Shown one piece after another: positions 8,027 to 16,129 of a stretch of 45,600 nt of DNA. The notes under the pieces were generated by a model. The model was not told the origin of the DNA. It ran no database searches and worked only from the letters and a program-made list of their open reading frames with translations. Location of the stretch: positions 1 through 45,600 of the forward strand of contig NZ_JAJGSX010000017.1 of NCBI RefSeq assembly GCF_021245725.1, in the 5' to 3' direction. The first letter of the stretch is position 1, and each line of letters starts with the position of its first letter. The stretch comes from Pseudonocardia sp. TRM90224. Its GTDB lineage: Bacteria; Actinomycetota; Actinomycetes; Mycobacteriales; Pseudonocardiaceae. The translations under genes and the position numbers were made by a program.

Positions 8027-8908
8027 CTAGCGGAGGGCGGCGCCGAGGCGGTGGAGCGCTTCGGCGGCGGTCGTGACCATCGCCGCGACGCGCTCGGCGC
8101 CGAGGTGGTCGGCCGCGAACGTCAGGTACTGGACGTTGACGTGCACGTCCGCCCACGGCTCCTCGATCGCGCGCAGCCGGTCCGCACCGCCGGTGAGCTG
8201 CGCGAAGAGCTCCTCGTACGGCGTCGGGACCGCGTTGCCCTGCGCGCTGAGCACCGCGAGGTCGACCCCCGCCGGCGCGATCCGCGAGCTGCCCCAGTCG
8301 ATCAACACCGCACCGGCGTCGTCGACGAGCACGTTGCCCAGGTGCGGGTCGCTGTGCGTGAGGGTGCGCGGCAGCACCGCGAGCGCGGCCTTGATCCGCT
8401 CGTCCGTGCGCCACTCCAGCAGCCGCGCCTCCGCCTCGACGTAGGGCTCCTCGCCGGTGCGCGCGATCCCGCCACGGACGGCGATCAGGGTGTAGTCGCA
8501 CAGGTGCGCCCACCACCTGGCGTCGACGACGGGCAGCCCTCTGGGCCGGTTGCGCAGCCAGTGGGCGTGCACCCGCGCGAGGCTTTCCCACACGTCGGCG
8601 GGGACGGGATCGCCGAAGGTGAGCGGCGTCGCGTCGAGGAAGGGCATGACCAGCCAGTTGCCGCCGGCCGCCAGCAGGCGCGGCCGCTCGACGCCCGGCA
8701 CGACGGCGATCGCCCGCATCGCCGCGATCTCCGCCGAGTCGGCGTTCTTGCGCACGACGGTCACGGACCGGCCGGCGACGTCGAGCTCTATCCGTTCGAT
8801 CTCGGGCGAGCTGTACCCACCCTCCAGCGGTGCGCGCGTGACGATCCGGGCTTCCCCGCCGAGCGCGCGCCCCGTCGGCTTCAACCAGGCGCCGTCGGTG
8901 TCGCTCAG
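8027..8908 (-). CDS. Aminoglycoside phosphotransferase (APH)-family kinase-like protein
   Basis: About 293 residues. The catalytic loop reads THSDPHLGNVLVDD (HxDxxxxN form) and the metal-binding DFG equivalent is LIDWGSS, so the kinase core looks intact. A nucleotide-binding N-lobe (PLEGGYSSPEIERIELDVAGRSVTVVRKN) precedes it. Family members phosphorylate small hydroxylated compounds or macrolides as well as aminoglycosides; the substrate is unknown. No ATG or GTG is available in frame near the right place. The reading frame can start at a CTG that overlaps the doxX stop (CTGA), which would be translationally coupled. The reading frame stays open much further upstream, but that part is antisense-like translation of doxX. 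Confidence 0.8.
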   Translation of the reverse strand: MSDTDGAWLKPTGRALGGEARIVTRAPLEGGYSSPEIERIELDVAGRSVTVVRKNADSAEIAAMRAIAVVPGVERPRLLAAGGNWLVMPFLDATPLTFGDPVPADVWESLARVHAHWLRNRPRGLPVVDARWWAHLCDYTLIAVRGGIARTGEEPYVEAEARLLEWRTDERIKAALAVLPRTLTHSDPHLGNVLVDDAGAVLIDWGSSRIAPAGVDLAVLSAQGNAVPTPYEELFAQLTGGADRLRAIEEPWADVHVNVQYLTFAADHLGAERVAAMVTTAAEALHRLGAALR

Positions 8909-9510
8909 GGCGACCTGCGCAACAAGATGAACACCAGCACGGCCGCGGCGACGCCGACGATCAGCGAGAGCAAGCCCCAGGACGTCGGCCTGCGGTGCCA
9001 CGGACGCCCGTTGTCGAGCGCGATGCGGCCCGGCCCGACGAACACGATCGCGGCAGCCGCCAGCCCGAGCACGGTCTCCAGCTCGATCGAGTTGGGACCG
9101 GCGGGCGACGCGATGAAGAACCCGTTGCCCCACTTCAGCAACACGGCGTTGATCATGATGGCCAGCAGGCCCGCGGCCGCCAGCGGGGTGAGCACCCCGA
9201 GCACGACGAACGCGCCCGCGACCAGCTCGGTGATGCCGTGCACCCAGGCCAGCGTCGGCGCTTGCTGGAAGCCGAAGCCCTCCAGCATCCGGATGGTGCC
9301 CTCGATGCCGGGTCCACCCCACAGCCCGAACACCTTCTGCATGCCGTGCGCGAAGAACGTGCCACCCACGCCGAAGCGCAGGAGCAGCATCCCGATGTCG
9401 GCGCCGGCGTTCCACGTGAGCGGGCGGATGTTCGGCCGGGTCTTGGACGGGTCGCTGTCGCCGTACCCGCTGCCGATCCCCGTGATGACCCCGGTGGGCT
9501 CCTCGCTCAT
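8905..9510 (-). CDS. DoxX-family membrane protein
   Basis: A 201-residue integral membrane protein with the DoxX signature: LLLRFGVGGTFFAHGMQKVFG (about residues 41-61), then GFGFQQAPTLAWVHGITELVAGAFVVLG and two further helices, plus a C-terminal extra helix (LIVGVAAAVLVFILL). In Mycobacterium tuberculosis the neighbour-equivalent Rv3005c belongs to a membrane-associated oxidoreductase complex with SodA and SseA, as far as I recall. It lies near lppZ here as it does there. The ATG follows TACTCT by eight bases, so the transcript may have almost no leader. Confidence 0.88.
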   Translation of the reverse strand: MSEEPTGVITGIGSGYGDSDPSKTRPNIRPLTWNAGADIGMLLLRFGVGGTFFAHGMQKVFGLWGGPGIEGTIRMLEGFGFQQAPTLAWVHGITELVAGAFVVLGVLTPLAAAGLLAIMINAVLLKWGNGFFIASPAGPNSIELETVLGLAAAAIVFVGPGRIALDNGRPWHRRPTSWGLLSLIVGVAAAVLVFILLRRSP

Positions 9511-9553
9511 GGCTTCGGAGAGTAGCCCGGACGGCCCAATCCCGGCGTTGTTC

Positions 9554-10465
9554 TCAATAACCGTTCCGTACCAGGTTGGAGGGTTCTTCGCCGCGGGCGA
9601 ACGCCGCGACCTGCTGCGCGGCGACGGTATAGGCGCGCCGCAGCCCGTCGGGAACGCTCGCGCCGACGTGCGGCGTGAGCAGGAGACCGGGCACGTTCCA
9701 CAGCGGGTGCCCGGGTGGCAGCGGCTCCGGCTCGGTGACGTCGAGCGCCGCGCGCAGCCGCCCGGAAGCCAGCTCCGCGACCAGCGCGTCGGTGTCGGCC
9801 ACCGGCCCGCGCGCGCCGTTGACCAGCACCGATCTGTCCGGCATGGCCGTCAGGAACTCGGCGTCGACCAGGCCGCGGGTCTCGTCGGTGAGCGGGACGA
9901 CCACCACACACGCGTCGTGGTGCGGCAGCAGACCGTGCACCTCGTCGATGCCGTGCACGCCGGCCCGCGCCCGCCGCCCGACGAGCGTCGTCGACACGTC
10001 GAACGGGTCGAGCCTGCGCACCAACTGCTCCGCGACGTCACCGGCGCCGACGATCAGCACGCGCTTCCCGGCCAGCTCCTCGGTCTGGTGGTACTCCCAC
10101 CGCGCGCCGTCCTGCGCGCGGACGAACTGCGGGACGTGCCGGTAGACGGCCAGCAGCGTCATAACGACCCACTCCGCGGTGGCCCCGCCATGCGCGCCGC
10201 GGCAGTCGGAGAGCGCAACGGACTCGGGGAGCTTGCCGATCCACGCCTCGGCGCCGGCGGTGAGCAGCTGGACGAGCTGCAGCTTCGGCATCCGTTGCGC
10301 GATGTCGACGGCGGTGGTGAGGAACGGCGGGATCAGCACCGTCGCGTCGGCGGCCTCCGGTGGGAGCTCCGCCGCGCCGTCGTACCGGACGGCGGTGACG
10401 CCATCGACGCCGGCGAACGCGGCCATCCCTTCCTCCTGCGGCACCAGCACCCGGATGTCGACCAT
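9554..10465 (-). CDS. D-isomer-specific 2-hydroxyacid dehydrogenase
   Basis: A 303-residue NAD(P)-dependent dehydrogenase. The nucleotide-binding domain shows VLIVGAGDVAEQLVRRL (about 140-156), the catalytic triad appears as Arg in NGARGPV, Glu in DVTEPEPLPP and His in TPHVGAS. It reduces or oxidises a 2-hydroxy/2-keto acid; substrates vary widely in this family (glyoxylate, hydroxypyruvate, phosphoglycerate and others). It is shorter than SerA and has no ACT domain. It starts 53 bp from the divergent lppZ gene. The ATG at 10465 (MVDIRVLVP) fits the family better than the GTG at 10483. Confidence 0.9.
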   Translation of the reverse strand: MVDIRVLVPQEEGMAAFAGVDGVTAVRYDGAAELPPEAADATVLIPPFLTTAVDIAQRMPKLQLVQLLTAGAEAWIGKLPESVALSDCRGAHGGATAEWVVMTLLAVYRHVPQFVRAQDGARWEYHQTEELAGKRVLIVGAGDVAEQLVRRLDPFDVSTTLVGRRARAGVHGIDEVHGLLPHHDACVVVVPLTDETRGLVDAEFLTAMPDRSVLVNGARGPVADTDALVAELASGRLRAALDVTEPEPLPPGHPLWNVPGLLLTPHVGASVPDGLRRAYTVAAQQVAAFARGEEPSNLVRNGY

Positions 10466-10505
10466 GGCACCGACCGTACTCACCGGCTGCTCACCCCGTC
10501 GCGCC

Positions 10506-10519
10506 TAACCTGGGTCTCG
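10506..10519 (+). promoter_or_regulatory. Predicted -10 box of a leaderless lppZ transcript
   Basis: TAACCT (TAnnnT form) ends seven bases before the lppZ GTG, which would put the first transcribed base at or beside the start codon. No clear -35 is visible. No ribosome-binding site precedes the GTG, which agrees with a leaderless mRNA. Confidence 0.45.
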
Positions 10520-11673
10520 TGGTGGGACGTCTGCGACGCGGGGTGGCTGCTGTGCTGCTCGGGTTGCTGCTGGCCGGGTGCGCGACGTTCCCCGACGACG
10601 GCCCGCGCGATTGGCGGGAGAAGATCGAGGGGCAGGGCGAGCTCGGCGGCCCGCCGACGATCCCGGAGCCGACCGATCCCAGACAGCCGCCGGCGCAGGG
10701 CGGTGGGCAGTCGGAGCCCGGCGACGAGCCGCCGGCACCGAACGGCTGCGTCGACCCCGACCCGCTCGTCGTCGCGACCTGCCTCGAACCGATCGGCGCG
10801 ATCGCCGTGCTGCCCGACGCGGAGACGGCTCTGGTCGCGGAGCGTGCGACGGGCCGCGTGCTGAAGGTGAAGAAGGACGTCGAGCCGGAGCTCATCGCGA
10901 CCGTCCCCGTCGCCGCAACCGGCGGGGGCGGCCTCACCGGGCTCGTCCTCTCCCACTCCTACGATGAGGACCAGCTCGTCTACGCCTACGTCACCACGCC
11001 GTCGGACAACAGGGTGGTGCGCATCGCCGCAGGTGAGCCGCCCAAGCCGGTGTTCACCGGCATCCCGAGGGGTGCCACGAACAACGCCGGCGCATTGGGC
11101 GTCGACATCGACGGCTCGCTGCTGGTCGCCACCGGCGACGCCGGCGGGCCGGACAGCCCCACGTCGCTCGCCGGCAAGATCCTGCGGATCGACACGCTCG
11201 GCCGTCCGGCCAAGGGCAACCCCGACCCGTCGTCGGCCGTGCTGAGCTCGGGCTTGCGCTCGCCCGGCGGGATCTGCGTCGACCCGATCACCACGCTGGC
11301 CTGGGTCACCGACCACACCGGCGTCCAGGACGCCCTGCACCTCGTCGTCCCCGGCCCGCTGCCGGCGCCCGCCTGGACCTGGCCCGACCGGCCGGGCGTC
11401 GCAGGCTGCATGGCGCAACCCGGCGTGGTCGCGATCGCGCAGGCCGGCTCCGCGTCGCTGTTCGTGCTGCGCCCCACCGAGACCGGCGGCTTCACCGGCG
11501 AGCCGGAGGTGCTGCTGAAGGACACCTACGGCCGGCTGTCCGCGGCCGCCCTCGCCCCCGACGGCCTCCTCTGGCTCGGCACCGTCAACAAGGCCGGCGG
11601 GAAGCCCGTCTCCAGCGACGACCGGGTGCTGCGCATCCAACCCCCCGCCGGTGGCGGGGCAAGCTGGGCGTAG
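10519..11673 (+). CDS. lppZ: LppZ-like lipoprotein, PQQ-dependent sugar dehydrogenase-type beta-propeller
   Basis: A 384-residue exported lipoprotein. A signal peptide ending in the lipobox LLLAGC is followed by a Pro/Gly/Glu-rich linker (about 25-75) and a six-bladed propeller of the soluble aldose/glucose-sorbosone dehydrogenase type. Repeated blade motifs include LVYAYVTTPSDNRVVRI, LLVATGDAGG, SLAGKILRIDTLGRP and SPGGICVDP. The position beside doxX and gatB matches Rv3006 (lppZ) in Mycobacterium. Whether it binds PQQ is unclear: the propeller is short and I do not see the full set of catalytic residues. It acts outside the membrane. Confidence 0.85.
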   Translation: MVGRLRRGVAAVLLGLLLAGCATFPDDGPRDWREKIEGQGELGGPPTIPEPTDPRQPPAQGGGQSEPGDEPPAPNGCVDPDPLVVATCLEPIGAIAVLPDAETALVAERATGRVLKVKKDVEPELIATVPVAATGGGGLTGLVLSHSYDEDQLVYAYVTTPSDNRVVRIAAGEPPKPVFTGIPRGATNNAGALGVDIDGSLLVATGDAGGPDSPTSLAGKILRIDTLGRPAKGNPDPSSAVLSSGLRSPGGICVDPITTLAWVTDHTGVQDALHLVVPGPLPAPAWTWPDRPGVAGCMAQPGVVAIAQAGSASLFVLRPTETGGFTGEPEVLLKDTYGRLSAAALAPDGLLWLGTVNKAGGKPVSSDDRVLRIQPPAGGGASWA

Positions 11674-11680
11674 CGCCCCC

Positions 11681-11751
11681 GAACTTCCCCACCGTTTTGG
11701 GTGGATGCGCGCCATTTCAGCGCGCAAGTGCCCAAAACGGTGGGGAAGTTG
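11681..11751. repeat. Family B inverted repeat, copy B2 (inner stem type II)
   Basis: The same outer arms as the other family B copies (AACTTCCCCACCGTTTTGGG and complement) hold a different inner stem: GCGCGC on both sides of a seven-base loop. It begins eight bases past the lppZ stop and probably terminates that transcript. Confidence 0.88.
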
Positions 11752-11987
11752 GTGGGGTGTCGGGTGCACGAGTCCCCGCCGGATCGGCGGAGCCTCGTGG
11801 TGCTGCCGATCGCCTCGACGTCGAGATGTACCTCAGTGTCGTCCAAGCTTGATCAAAAGACGCTGCGGTTAATCTCGCCACCGCCGGCACGAACTCGCAC
11901 GTGCACATCTCACCCCGACGTCCCGTCCGAGATCCTGCGACGTCCGGAAGGCAACCTCTATACGTCCACATCTATTGCAAGACACAA

Positions 11988-12005
11988 CGTTCACACTAGT
12001 GAACG
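11988..12005. promoter_or_regulatory. 18-bp perfect palindrome, possible operator
   Basis: CGTTCAC-ACTA-GTGAACG is a perfect inverted repeat with 7-bp arms. It lies about 100 bp upstream of the secreted-protein start codon in an AT-richer leader. Its size and symmetry suit a dimeric repressor or activator, but no regulator gene is adjacent. Confidence 0.4.
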
Positions 12006-12107
12006 ATCCAGCTCAAATCTCCCTTAAGGCGACACGCCCGCACGCCCATTGTCGCCATGATTGCAAATACGCCCCAAACCGGGTCGGTGAACTCACAGGG
12101 AGAAGGC

Positions 12108-12698
12108 ATGACAAGGGTCTTTCGCACGTTTCTTATTCTGTTGATCACATCAGCCGTAGCCACCACGCTCCTCTGCGGATCCGCATCAGCCGCAGCAATC
12201 TCATCGACGCAGTCCGACCACTGGGCAGCCGCCACATCAGCGCCCAGCCATCAGTACGCCGCTCCTGACGGATCGATGTGCTTCGTACGACGGTGCGCAC
12301 CCGGGGAAGCCCGTGCAGCCTTCACGCGGCTGCTTGAAGACATCAGCAGGATCCCGGAGTCAGTGCTGCGGCGTGGCGACAAGGCCACAAACGACTGGCT
12401 CAGGAGAAACTCCCCGGCGAGTCGTGCCGCCTTCGGCCCGTTGCCCACTCGCGCCGGGAACGTCGTAGGATGCATTGCATCCGTAGGTGCCGTACTCGTC
12501 AGCACGTTGGTTCCGGCAGCAAAGCTCCTGAAGATCAAGACTCTCATAAAGGAGCTGGGTGGGGTTTACGACGCCACCCGACTACTGATCGGTGCCGGCA
12601 ACGCTGCAGAGAAGGCTGAGGCTCTCGCCATCACTCTCGGTGCGCTCGTGGGGGAACTTACAGGAATCAAGGGCATACTCGAAAACTGCTTCTGGTGA
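12108..12698 (+). CDS. Hypothetical secreted protein with signal peptide and four mature cysteines
   Basis: I do not recognise this 196-residue protein. It has a classical signal peptide (MTRVFRTF, a hydrophobic core, cleavage near ASAAA) and a mature part with four cysteines: two close together (MCFVRRC), one in the middle (VVGC) and one four residues from the end region (ENCFW). The first half of the mature chain is charged (LEDISRIPESVLRRGDKATNDW); the second half is glycine/alanine-rich and strongly hydrophobic or amphipathic (ASVGAVLVSTLV, GALVGELTGIKGIL). An AGGGAGAAGG site precedes the ATG by a short gap. Codon use and GC content are lower than in neighbours, suggesting transfer. A small membrane protein gene follows at once. 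A secreted toxin or bacteriocin with an immunity partner is one possibility, unproven. Confidence 0.75.
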   Translation: MTRVFRTFLILLITSAVATTLLCGSASAAAISSTQSDHWAAATSAPSHQYAAPDGSMCFVRRCAPGEARAAFTRLLEDISRIPESVLRRGDKATNDWLRRNSPASRAAFGPLPTRAGNVVGCIASVGAVLVSTLVPAAKLLKIKTLIKELGGVYDATRLLIGAGNAAEKAEALAITLGALVGELTGIKGILENCFW

Positions 12699-12727
12699 AC
12701 CCGACACTCACAGAGGAGACGTGTAGA

Positions 12728-13051
12728 ATGAATGACACAGATAGGCGTTTACCGTTCTGGGCGCTGTGGATCGTCCCGGCCGCGCTGTTGATCCTTGCCG
12801 TCGTGCTCGCGCTCACCGGACCGGTATGGCTCGGCGCGATCGCTGCGGTCCTGAGCTTCGCCGCCGCTCTCGGGATCGAGATCCGGGCCCGCTTCACCGG
12901 ATCCGCCATCCCGCAGCTCACACCCGACGACCTTGCGACGATTCGCGCCGAACGGGACACCACCGGCGAGATCGCGGCCGTCCGGGCGTTGCGCAGGCGC
13001 CATGCCGGCCTGTCGCTGCGCGACGCGGTGCACCTCGTCCGCTCCGCCTGA
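12728..13051 (+). CDS. Small membrane protein with L7/L12-like C-terminal tail
   Basis: A 107-residue protein with a short charged N-terminus (MNDTDRRLP), two adjacent membrane helices (FWALWIVPAALLILAVVLAL; WLGAIAAVLSFAAALGI) and a cytoplasmic tail. The tail ends IAAVRALRRRHAGLSLRDAV, a pattern like the C-terminal helix pair of ribosomal protein L7/L12 (IKALREATGLGLKEAKDLV). The ATG at 12728 has GAGGAG upstream; a GTG at 12695 overlapping the previous stop is the alternative. It forms an operon with the secreted-protein gene, 29 bp downstream, and ends two bases before repeat B3. Confidence 0.75.
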   Translation: MNDTDRRLPFWALWIVPAALLILAVVLALTGPVWLGAIAAVLSFAAALGIEIRARFTGSAIPQLTPDDLATIRAERDTTGEIAAVRALRRRHAGLSLRDAVHLVRSA

Positions 13052-13052
13052 C

Positions 13053-13124
13053 GAAGTTCCCCACCGTTTTGCCGACTTGCACACCCGAAAAGGCGTGCAG
13101 GTTGGCAAAACGGTGGGGAAGTTG
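13053..13124. repeat. Family B inverted repeat, copy B3 (inner stem type I)
   Basis: Full-length copy between the convergent small membrane protein gene and gatB. Outer arms are AAGTTCCCCACCGTTTTGCC and complement; the inner stem pairs TTGCACACC with the GTGCAGGTTGG side. It fills nearly the whole gap and could end transcription from both directions. Confidence 0.88.
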
Positions 13125-13130
13125 GCGTCG

Positions 13131-14633
13131 TTAACCCGCGCTGCGCTCCAGGATCAGCTCGCGGACGCGCTTGGCGTCGGCCTTGCCGCCCGTCGCCTTC
13201 ATGACGGCCCCGACGATCGCACCCGCGGCCTGCACCTTGCCGCCGCGGATCTTCTCGACGACGTCGGGCTGCGCGGCGAGCGCCTCGTCGACGGCGGCGA
13301 TCAGCTCGCCCTCGTCGGAGACGACGGCGAGGCCGCGGGCGGCGACGACGTCGTCGGGCGAGCCCTCGCCGGCGAGCACGCCGTCGACGACCTGGCGGGC
13401 CAGCTTGTTGTTCAGCTCACCGGACGCCACGAGCGCGATCACGCGCGCGACCTGCTCCGGCGTGATCGGCAGCTCGTCGAGCGGCACACCCTGGCTGTTG
13501 GCCTGCTGGGTCAGGTACGCGACCCACCACGAGCGGGCCTCGCCGGCCGGCGCCCCGGCGGCGACGGTGGCCTCGATCAGGTCGAGCGCGCCCGCGTTGA
13601 CGAGGTCGCGCAGCTCCTCGTTGGTGAGCGACCAGTCGGCCTGCAGCCGGGCCCGCCGCTGCCACGGCAGCTCGGGCAGGGTGCCGCGCAGCTCGTCGAC
13701 CCATTCCGCGGGAGGCGCGATCGGGACGAGGTCGGGCTCGGGGAAGTACCGGTAGTCCTCGGAGGTCTCCTTGCGCCGCCCCGCGCGGGTGGAGCCGGAC
13801 TGCTCCTCGAAGTGCCTGGTCTCCTGCACGACGGTGCCACCGCCGAGAAGCACACCCGCCTGCCGGCTCATCTCGTAGCGGACGGCCCGCTCGACCGACC
13901 GCAGCGAGTTGACGTTCTTCGTCTCGCTTCGCGTGCCGAGCACACCGGAGTCGCGCGGCGACAGCGACAGGTTCACGTCGCACCGCATCGAGCCCTGGTC
14001 CATCCGGACGTCCGAGACGCCGAGCGCCTTGATCAGGTCGCGCAGCGCGGTGACGTACGCACGCGCCACCTCCGGCGCCCGCTCGCGCGTGCCGGGGATC
14101 ATCTTCGTGACGATCTCGATCAGCGGCACGCCGGCCCGGTTGTAGTCGAGCAGCGAGTACTCCGCGCCGTGGATCCGCCCGGTCGCGCCGCCGACGTGCA
14201 GCGACTTGCCGGTGTCCTCCTCCATGTGCGCCCGCTCGATCTCGACGCGGAACGTCGAGCCGTCGTCGAGCACGACGTCGAGGTGTCCGTTGACCGCGAT
14301 CGGCTCGTCGTACTGGGACGTCTGGAAGTTCTTCGGCATGTCGGGGTAGAAGTAGTTCTTGCGCGCGAACCGGCCCCACGGGGCGATGTCGCAGTTCAGC
14401 GCCAGTCCGATCCGCATCGCCGACTCGACGGCGGCGCGGTTGACCACCGGGAGCGAACCCGGCAGTCCGAGGCACGTCGGGCAGACCTGCGTGTTCGGCT
14501 CGGCACCGAACGTCGTCGGGCAGCCGCAGAACATCTTGGTCTGGGTGTTCAGCTCGACGTGCACCTCGAGCCCGAGCATCGGGTCGAAACGCTCGACGAC
14601 CTCGTCGAACTCCACCAATGTGGGAGCGGTCAT
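13131..14633 (-). CDS. gatB: Aspartyl/glutamyl-tRNA(Asn/Gln) amidotransferase subunit B
   Basis: A 500-residue GatB of normal length. It phosphorylates the glutamate on misacylated Glu-tRNA(Gln) (or aspartate on Asp-tRNA(Asn)) and receives ammonia from GatA. Seen in the sequence: FDPMLGLEVHVELNTQTKMFCGC, the four-cysteine zinc site (CGCPTTF and VCPTCLGLPG), the kinase-domain KNYFYPDMPKNFQTSQYD, and a C-terminal tRNA-binding helical tail (GAVMKATGGKADAKRVREL). The ATG overlaps the gatA stop as ATGA, so translation is coupled. The order gatC-gatA-gatB is complete, with no pfkA between gatA and gatB, unlike the arrangement I recall in mycobacteria. Confidence 0.97.
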   Translation of the reverse strand: MTAPTLVEFDEVVERFDPMLGLEVHVELNTQTKMFCGCPTTFGAEPNTQVCPTCLGLPGSLPVVNRAAVESAMRIGLALNCDIAPWGRFARKNYFYPDMPKNFQTSQYDEPIAVNGHLDVVLDDGSTFRVEIERAHMEEDTGKSLHVGGATGRIHGAEYSLLDYNRAGVPLIEIVTKMIPGTRERAPEVARAYVTALRDLIKALGVSDVRMDQGSMRCDVNLSLSPRDSGVLGTRSETKNVNSLRSVERAVRYEMSRQAGVLLGGGTVVQETRHFEEQSGSTRAGRRKETSEDYRYFPEPDLVPIAPPAEWVDELRGTLPELPWQRRARLQADWSLTNEELRDLVNAGALDLIEATVAAGAPAGEARSWWVAYLTQQANSQGVPLDELPITPEQVARVIALVASGELNNKLARQVVDGVLAGEGSPDDVVAARGLAVVSDEGELIAAVDEALAAQPDVVEKIRGGKVQAAGAIVGAVMKATGGKADAKRVRELILERSAG

Positions 14634-16129
14634 CGGGTCACCTCCGGAACACCGTTGATCAGCGGGCTGCCGGCCTCGTCGTCGCGGGCGGCCTCGTAGG
14701 CGGCGCCGACGCGGTACATGATCGCCTCGCCGAGCGCGGGCGCCATCACCTGCAGCCCGACGGGCAGGCCCTCGGCGAGCCCCGACGGCACGGACATCGC
14801 TGCGGTGCCGGCCAGGTTGGTCGGGATCGTCGCGAGGTCGTTCAGGTACATCGCGAGCGGGTCGTCGACCTTGTCACCGATCGGGAACGCCGTGGTCGGC
14901 GTCGTGGGCGAGACGAGCACGTCGGCCTGCGCGAACGCCGCGGTGAAGTCGCGGCTGATCAGCGTGCGCACCTTCTGCGCCTGGCCGTAGTAGGCGTCGT
15001 AGTAGCCCGACGAGAGCGCGTAGGTGCCGAGGATGATGCGGCGCTTCACCTCGGGCCCGAAACCGGCCTCGCGGGTCGCGGCCATGACCTCCTCCGCCGA
15101 GGCGCCCTTCTCGACCCGCAGGCCGTAACGCATCGCGTCGAACCGCGCGAGGTTCGACGACACCTCGCTGGGCAGGATCAGGTAGTACGCCGCCAGCCCG
15201 TACTCGAAGTGCGGGCAGCTGACCTCGACGAGCTCGGCGCCGAGCTTCTCCAGCTGCGCGAGCGCCTCGTCGAAGCTGGCGCGGACGCCGGGCTGGTAGC
15301 CCTCGCCGCCCAGCTCGCGGACGACGCCGACGCGCACGCCGGACAGGTCGCCGGCCGCCCCGATGCGGGTGGCGTCAACGACGCTCGGCACGGGCTGGTC
15401 GATCGACGTCGAGTCGAGCGGGTCGTGCCCGCCGATCACCTCGTGCAGCAGCGCGGCGTCGAGCACCGTGCGCGCGCACGGCCCGCCCTGGTCGAGCGAC
15501 GACGCGCAGGCGATCAGCCCGTAGCGGGAGACGCCGCCGTAGGTTGGCTTGACCCCGACCGTCCCGGTGAACGCGGCCGGCTGGCGGATCGAGCCGCCGG
15601 TGTCGGTGCCGATCGCGAGCGGGGCCTCGAACGCGGCGAGCGCCGCGGCGGAACCGCCGCCGGAGCCGCCGGGGACGCGCCCGGTGTCCCACGGGTTGCG
15701 GGTGACGCCGTACGCGGAGTGCTCCGTGGAGGAGCCCATCGCGAACTCGTCCATGTTGGTCTTGCCGAGGATCGTGATGCCGGCCTCGCGCAGGCGGGTC
15801 GCCACCGTGGCGTCGTACGGCGGGCGCCAGCCCTCCAGGATCCGCGAACCCGCGGTCGTGGGCATGTCGGACGTCGTGAAGACGTCCTTCAGCGCGAGCG
15901 GGACGCCTGCCAGCGGCGACGCCGGCGCGCTGCCGGCCGCGATGCTCGCGTCGACCAGCCCGGCGGACTCCAGCGCGGCCTCCGCCGCGACGTGCAGGAA
16001 CGCGTGGACGGTGCCGTCGACCTCCGCGATGCGGTCGAGGTGCGCCTGCGCGACCTCGACGGCCGAGACCTCACGGGAATGGATCTTCCCGGCCAGCTCG
16101 GAGGCGTTGAGCCTGGTCAGCTCGTTCAT
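14630..16129 (-). CDS. gatA: Aspartyl/glutamyl-tRNA(Asn/Gln) amidotransferase subunit A
   Basis: A 499-residue amidase-signature enzyme that releases ammonia from glutamine for GatB. The catalytic triad is intact: Lys81 (PLALKDVF), Ser156 (RVPGGSGGGSAA) and Ser180 (GTDTGGSIRQPA). The C-terminal part has the family motifs DVLVSPTTPTTAFPIG and VPSGLAEGLPVGLQ. The ATG is preceded by GGAGGAAGC, a strong ribosome site, and overlaps the gatC stop. The gene is the middle one of gatCAB, whose upstream region is shared with the divergent ACT-domain gene. Confidence 0.97.
   Translation of the reverse strand: MNELTRLNASELAGKIHSREVSAVEVAQAHLDRIAEVDGTVHAFLHVAAEAALESAGLVDASIAAGSAPASPLAGVPLALKDVFTTSDMPTTAGSRILEGWRPPYDATVATRLREAGITILGKTNMDEFAMGSSTEHSAYGVTRNPWDTGRVPGGSGGGSAAALAAFEAPLAIGTDTGGSIRQPAAFTGTVGVKPTYGGVSRYGLIACASSLDQGGPCARTVLDAALLHEVIGGHDPLDSTSIDQPVPSVVDATRIGAAGDLSGVRVGVVRELGGEGYQPGVRASFDEALAQLEKLGAELVEVSCPHFEYGLAAYYLILPSEVSSNLARFDAMRYGLRVEKGASAEEVMAATREAGFGPEVKRRIILGTYALSSGYYDAYYGQAQKVRTLISRDFTAAFAQADVLVSPTTPTTAFPIGDKVDDPLAMYLNDLATIPTNLAGTAAMSVPSGLAEGLPVGLQVMAPALGEAIMYRVGAAYEAARDDEAGSPLINGVPEVTR

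Larger units (their letters stand above)
11674..12107. other. Intergenic region: repeat B2 then an AT-richer leader
   Basis: After repeat B2 (11681-11751) about 350 bp carry no convincing gene. The base composition falls from about 75% GC in the neighbours to a visibly AT-richer stretch from about 11840 on. An 18-bp perfect palindrome lies at 11988-12005. Short reading frames in this stretch have no ribosome site or protein-like composition. The promoter of the secreted-protein gene is probably here. Confidence 0.6.

Noticed and set aside
8051..10864. A 937-residue plus-strand open frame
   Set aside because: It is antisense to the phosphotransferase, doxX and dehydrogenase genes and has no protein-like motif.
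11674..12107. Riboswitch or small RNA gene
   Set aside because: I see no known riboswitch core and no terminator followed by a T-run; the only strong structure is repeat B2.
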